Below, in pieces: positions 6,574 to 8,823 of a stretch of DNA of 8,823 nucleotides. The notes below the pieces were generated by a model that saw only the letters and a program-made list of their open reading frames with translations, searched no databases and was not told the DNA's origin. Numbering within the stretch: the first letter of the stretch is position 1; the number at the start of each line of letters is the position of its first letter. Made by a program: the position numbers and the translations under genes. Source of the DNA: Campylobacter sp. (GTDB taxonomy: Bacteria; Campylobacterota; Campylobacteria; Campylobacterales; Campylobacteraceae); the NCBI GenBank assembly GCA_024680445.1, contig JAILCJ010000040.1:1-8823 (forward strand), written 5' to 3'.

Positions 6574-6629
6574 ACTTTTATCAAATTTTCATACACAAAA
6601 ATTAAAATATAAAATTTAGCTAACAACAA

Positions 6630-6665
6630 AAAAGATAAAAAGTGCAAACTTACTTTTTATCTTTT
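6630..6665 (-). terminator. Terminator of the helical protein gene, overlapping its stop codon
   Basis: On the minus strand AAAAGATAAAAAGT pairs perfectly with ACTTTTTATCTTTT (14 bp, 8-base loop) and is followed by TTGTTGTT. The first arm lies inside the last codons and stop of the 381-residue gene, so the ribosome must clear the stop before the stem can form. The stem is A-U rich but long. Confidence 0.7.
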
Positions 6666-7795
6666 AAACTCTCTATGAAATTTTTTGCCGCATTAAAACT
6701 TCTTTCGCCAAGTTTTTTAGCTTCTTTTGCAATATCGGCATTTTTGACTTCTTCTAGTTTTTTGTTGCCTTTTTTCTCTATTTCTGTAAGTTCGCCTTTA
6801 AATTCATTAAATTTTTCGCTCAAATTTGTTTCGCTAATACCAAATTTGATCTGCTCTATACGCTTATTTGCCGCACTTATAATGGCATTTACATTGCCGA
6901 CATTTTTTATCTCTTCAAGACGTTCTAAAAGGTTTGCACTGGCTAATTCACTCATGCGTCTAAGTCTTGCCATGGCATTATCAAAGGTATTGTCAAGCAA
7001 ATTTTCTATTATGCTACGACTTGGCTCGATGCACTGTGCCCCAAGCTCTTTTAACATATCGATAAAACCTTCATCTATATTTTTTAACTCTTTTATACTT
7101 TTGGTGATTTCACTTTGACTTGGTGCAAATTTAGCATCATTTTTAAGAATTTCAATAGCATTTGAAACTCCGTCTTTTACCCCAAAAATCGCACCGCTGA
7201 CTAGATCTTTTGCGTAAGCGTGATTTTCATTTGCTAGCTCGCAAGCAACATTGGTGATAATTTTTGCGATTTCAAGTATACGTTCACTACTAAAATCGCC
7301 GTCATTTATCGCACGAAAAGCGATATTTTTGGCTATTTCGGTGATAGTTTGCAAAACATTGTTACCATTTTCAAGGGCATTAAGAAAGGCGTTTTGGGTA
7401 ATTTCACGAAGTATGTCAAAAAGCCTAGTTTCACGGATAATAGCGTTATTTATGAGATTTAAATAATACTCTTTTTGCTCCAAATCGCTTGCTTGCACGA
7501 CCATTTCAGCCGCCTCAAATGAAGTTTTAAGGGTTGCTTTTATCTCATCGCCCTTGGCTTCTATGGATCTTTGTAATTTATCAATAGTGTCTATCATGGC
7601 GTAAATTTCACGTTGTTTTTCGCCAACAAGTGCTTCATTTATCGCAACGATAGCGTCATTTAGGTTTTGCATATCGGCACAATTTTTAGCTTTTAACTCG
7701 TTTATAATTTTATTCATTTCTTCAACAAGTGCGTTTTTTAAGTCGCTTTTGTCTAAATTTTTAATCTCTTTTTCTATTTTTTTAGAATCTAGCAT
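6650..7795 (-). CDS. Uncharacterised all-helical, coiled-coil-like protein
   Basis: I do not firmly recognise this 381-residue protein. It has no signal peptide, transmembrane segment or catalytic motif and looks almost wholly helical. The N-terminal third (1-110) is rich in K and E with heptad-like spacing. Residues about 130-218 show degenerate units of about 22-25 residues, each with small residues and a G or N turn: starts near EITQNAFLNALENG (131-144), EIAKNIAFRAINDG (153-166), EIAKIITNVACELA (175-188) and VSGAIFGVKDGVSN (199-212). The C-terminal third (about 300-381) is a lysine-rich amphipathic helix ending in AAKNFIESLKDKK. This recalls phasin-like or apolipoprotein-like helical bundles, and vaguely the DUF6781 type reported in epsilonproteobacteria, but I cannot confirm either. 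The start has AAAAAGGA 6 nt upstream. It forms a single-gene unit between two terminators. Codon use resembles the neighbours, with no sign of transfer. Confidence 0.85.
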   Translation of the reverse strand: MLDSKKIEKEIKNLDKSDLKNALVEEMNKIINELKAKNCADMQNLNDAIVAINEALVGEKQREIYAMIDTIDKLQRSIEAKGDEIKATLKTSFEAAEMVVQASDLEQKEYYLNLINNAIIRETRLFDILREITQNAFLNALENGNNVLQTITEIAKNIAFRAINDGDFSSERILEIAKIITNVACELANENHAYAKDLVSGAIFGVKDGVSNAIEILKNDAKFAPSQSEITKSIKELKNIDEGFIDMLKELGAQCIEPSRSIIENLLDNTFDNAMARLRRMSELASANLLERLEEIKNVGNVNAIISAANKRIEQIKFGISETNLSEKFNEFKGELTEIEKKGNKKLEEVKNADIAKEAKKLGERSFNAAKNFIESLKDKK

Positions 7796-7863
7796 TTTTT
7801 ATCCTTTTTACTGTACTTGATTTTAAAAATTTTAAGTTCAAATTTGTTTTCAAACATTAAAAT

Positions 7864-7869
7864 TTTATA
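7864..7869 (-). promoter_or_regulatory. Possible -10 box for the helical protein gene
   Basis: The minus strand reads GCTATAAAATTTT just after the base of the moaC-operon terminator. It would give a leader of about 62 nt. The match is moderate and the 5' flank has no TG, so the call is weak. Confidence 0.3.
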
Positions 7870-7871
7870 GC

Positions 7872-7923
7872 TAAAATTCGCAAATTTAACTTTATTTTGT
7901 AAAAAATAAATTTGCGAATTTTA
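7872..7923 (-). terminator. Long inverted-repeat terminator of the moaC-DUF493 operon
   Basis: A perfect 17-bp inverted repeat: the plus strand arms are TAAAATTCGCAAATTTA (7872-7888) and its complement at 7907-7923, separated by 18 bases. It begins 14 nt after the DUF493 stop. The tail on the minus strand is GCTATAAAATTTT. The stem is A-T rich with a central CGC. It could also act in the opposite direction. Confidence 0.7.
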
Positions 7924-7937
7924 TCTAATTTTTCCTT

Positions 7938-8195
7938 TTAAAGGACAAATTTTGCTATCTTTTTTAATTTTTCAAAATTTTCTATCCTTTGCGAATCGCC
8001 AAAAACCTGCACTTGCACATCATAACTTGCGTATTTTTTATCTTTGCTAAAATGCGAAAAAGAAATTTTGCTTTCTTGTCCAGCCAAGGCATCAGATACT
8101 AAGCTTTTTACATCCTTATCGGCTTCGAGTATGAGTTTATAAGACCAAAAACAAGGGTAAGAAATTTTAGGTTTTTTCCCACTAAGATCGAACAT
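7938..8195 (-). CDS. DUF493 family protein (HP0495/YbeD-like)
   Basis: A small conserved cytoplasmic protein of unknown biochemical role. From the chosen ATG it has 85 residues, close to Helicobacter HP0495. The family pattern is visible: [16 protein letters not shown] near the N-terminus, then a middle [12 protein letters not shown] and a C-terminal helix [13 protein letters not shown] segment (here [17 protein letters not shown]). It is expected to form a small ferredoxin-like alpha/beta fold. A longer reading frame begins at GTG 8216, but the seven extra residues do not fit the family, so I start at ATG 8195. That overlaps the end of moaC by 14 nt with no strong ribosome site, which suggests translational coupling. 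The moaC-DUF493 order also occurs, as I recall, in C. jejuni (Cj0252-Cj0253). A direct role in molybdenum cofactor synthesis is unproven. Confidence 0.85.
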   Translation of the reverse strand: MFDLSGKKPKISYPCFWSYKLILEADKDVKSLVSDALAGQESKISFSHFSKDKKYASYDVQVQVFGDSQRIENFEKLKKIAKFVL

Positions 8196-8652
8196 ATTCG
8201 CCACTCTTTCCGCCACTTTTGTTTAGCAAAACGATGTCTGTAATTTGCATGGTTTTATCTATGGCTTTTATCATGTCGTATATAGTCAAAAGACCGATAC
8301 TAACGCCACTTAATGCCTCCATTTCTACGCCTGTTTTGCCTAGACTTTTAACGCTAACAAAAAGTTTATAAGCGTAAATTTCTGGCATTTCAACTATGTC
8401 TGTATCGACGGCTTGGATATTTATGGCGTGACACATTGGTATTAGTTCGCTGGTTTTTTTAGCTCCCATTATCGCCGCAACGACTGCAGTTTGCAAAACT
8501 GGACCCTTTTTGCCAGTATTTTGTTTAACAGCCTCAAATGCAGCCTTACTCATTTTTATGACTCCACTTGCCGTCGCAATACGCAAAGTATCGTCTTTTG
8601 GGCTTACATCTACCATTTTTGGGCGATTTTTTTCGTCTATATGTGTTAGCAT
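8182..8652 (-). CDS. moaC: Cyclic pyranopterin monophosphate synthase (MoaC)
   Basis: MoaC converts the 3',8-cyclo-GTP made by MoaA into cyclic pyranopterin monophosphate, the first stable intermediate of molybdenum cofactor synthesis. At 156 residues it is full length. Recognisable motifs are [15 protein letters not shown] (3-17), [13 protein letters not shown] (65-77), the active-site stretch [14 protein letters not shown] (105-118) followed by YDMIKAIDK (125-133) with D126 and K129, and the C-terminal GGKSG (147-151). Epsilonproteobacteria need this cofactor for periplasmic nitrate reductase, formate dehydrogenase and related enzymes. The start is supported by AGGA 8 nt upstream and a perfect extended -10 promoter 43 nt before it. 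It is the first gene of a two-gene operon with the overlapping DUF493 gene. No other mo genes are in the window. Confidence 0.96.
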   Translation of the reverse strand: MLTHIDEKNRPKMVDVSPKDDTLRIATASGVIKMSKAAFEAVKQNTGKKGPVLQTAVVAAIMGAKKTSELIPMCHAINIQAVDTDIVEMPEIYAYKLFVSVKSLGKTGVEMEALSGVSIGLLTIYDMIKAIDKTMQITDIVLLNKSGGKSGEYVRS

Positions 8653-8694
8653 AAATTTTCCTATAAATGCAAAGTTAAGTAAAAAATTCTCTGC

Positions 8695-8703
8695 ATTATA
8701 GCA
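8695..8703 (-). promoter_or_regulatory. Extended -10 promoter of moaC
   Basis: The minus strand reads TGCTATAAT, a perfect extended -10 box, giving a leader of about 36 nt. The box sits in a small palindrome, CTGC-ATTATA-GCAG (8691-8704), which might be incidental. I see no large structured leader such as a molybdenum cofactor riboswitch; the leader is too short for one. Confidence 0.7.
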
Positions 8704-8823
8704 GATTTAATTTTAGCTCTTTTATAATTTGCATTTATTATCTTAACATGCAAATATTTTCAAAGCTTTTTGGCACAATTTCTACCATTATAAGTTAATT
8801 TTTTTAATAATCACATTATAATT
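8704..8823. other. Non-coding A/T-rich region, probable divergent promoter
   Basis: No convincing gene is seen. On the plus strand TATAAT occurs at 8723-8728 and again at 8817-8822, so a divergent gene probably begins past the window end. The minus strand should carry the upstream part of the moaC promoter. Confidence 0.4.

Noticed and set aside
6642..7118. A 158-codon hydrophobic plus-strand frame opposite the helical protein gene.
   Set aside because: Its S/F/L-rich sequence is what antisense reading of K/E-rich codons produces, and it starts inside the terminator region without a ribosome site.
8196..8216. GTG start at 8216 giving a 92-residue DUF493 protein.
   Set aside because: The seven extra residues do not match family members and would deepen the overlap with moaC to 35 nt. 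ATG 8195 gives the usual length.
8748..8798. A 16-codon plus-strand reading frame (MQIFSKLFG...) with a TATAAT upstream, resembling a small amphipathic peptide or toxin.
   Set aside because: No ribosome binding site precedes it, it is very short, and such frames are common in A/T-rich spacers. There is no visible antisense RNA partner.

Overview
The window looks like chromosomal DNA of a Campylobacter-type epsilonproteobacterium. It is AT-rich. Its promoters have extended -10 boxes (TGnTAnAAT) with T/A-rich sequence and no clear -35. Several proteins resemble Campylobacter/Helicobacter families: a moaC gene overlapping a DUF493 (HP0495-like) gene, a FrxA-like nitroreductase and a full-length ProB. 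I cannot fix the species. There are ten credible protein genes, nine on the minus strand and one (the nitroreductase) on the plus strand. I see no RNA genes, insertion sequences, phage genes or CRISPR arrays, and no gene-free stretch longer than about 175 bases.

Positions 1-1155 hold proB (glutamate 5-kinase), with its own promoter set so close to the ATG that the mRNA may be leaderless. Positions 1223-4836 hold the most interesting part: a promoter, a small 5' hairpin, and four tightly packed minus-strand genes. In transcription order these are an acyl-CoA dehydrogenase-fold flavoprotein without the usual catalytic glutamate, a PhnD/SBP-fold protein without a signal peptide, a 'core' MetE-like zinc methyltransferase without the folate-binding N-terminal half, and a degenerate OsmC-like protein. 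The spacings are 9 nt, a 7-nt overlap and 39 nt. I read this as a candidate uncharacterised pathway for cytoplasmic sulfur or methyl-group metabolism, possibly feeding methionine or another thiol. The substrate is unknown.

Positions 4872-5804 hold an AEC-family (auxin efflux carrier/malate permease-like) transporter with a promoter and a strong ribosome binding site. It is divergent from a nitroreductase (5912-6538, plus strand). The nitroreductase converges on a 381-residue all-helical protein of unknown function (6650-7795, minus strand), with two back-to-back hairpin terminators between them. Positions 7872-8703 hold the moaC-DUF493 operon (molybdenum cofactor synthesis plus a small conserved protein), from an extended -10 promoter to a 17-bp inverted-repeat terminator. 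The last 120 bases are non-coding and probably contain promoter sequence for a divergent gene beyond the window.

Functions of proB, moaC, the AEC permease, the nitroreductase and the DUF493 family come from recognisable motifs. The joint role of the four-gene cluster is inference.
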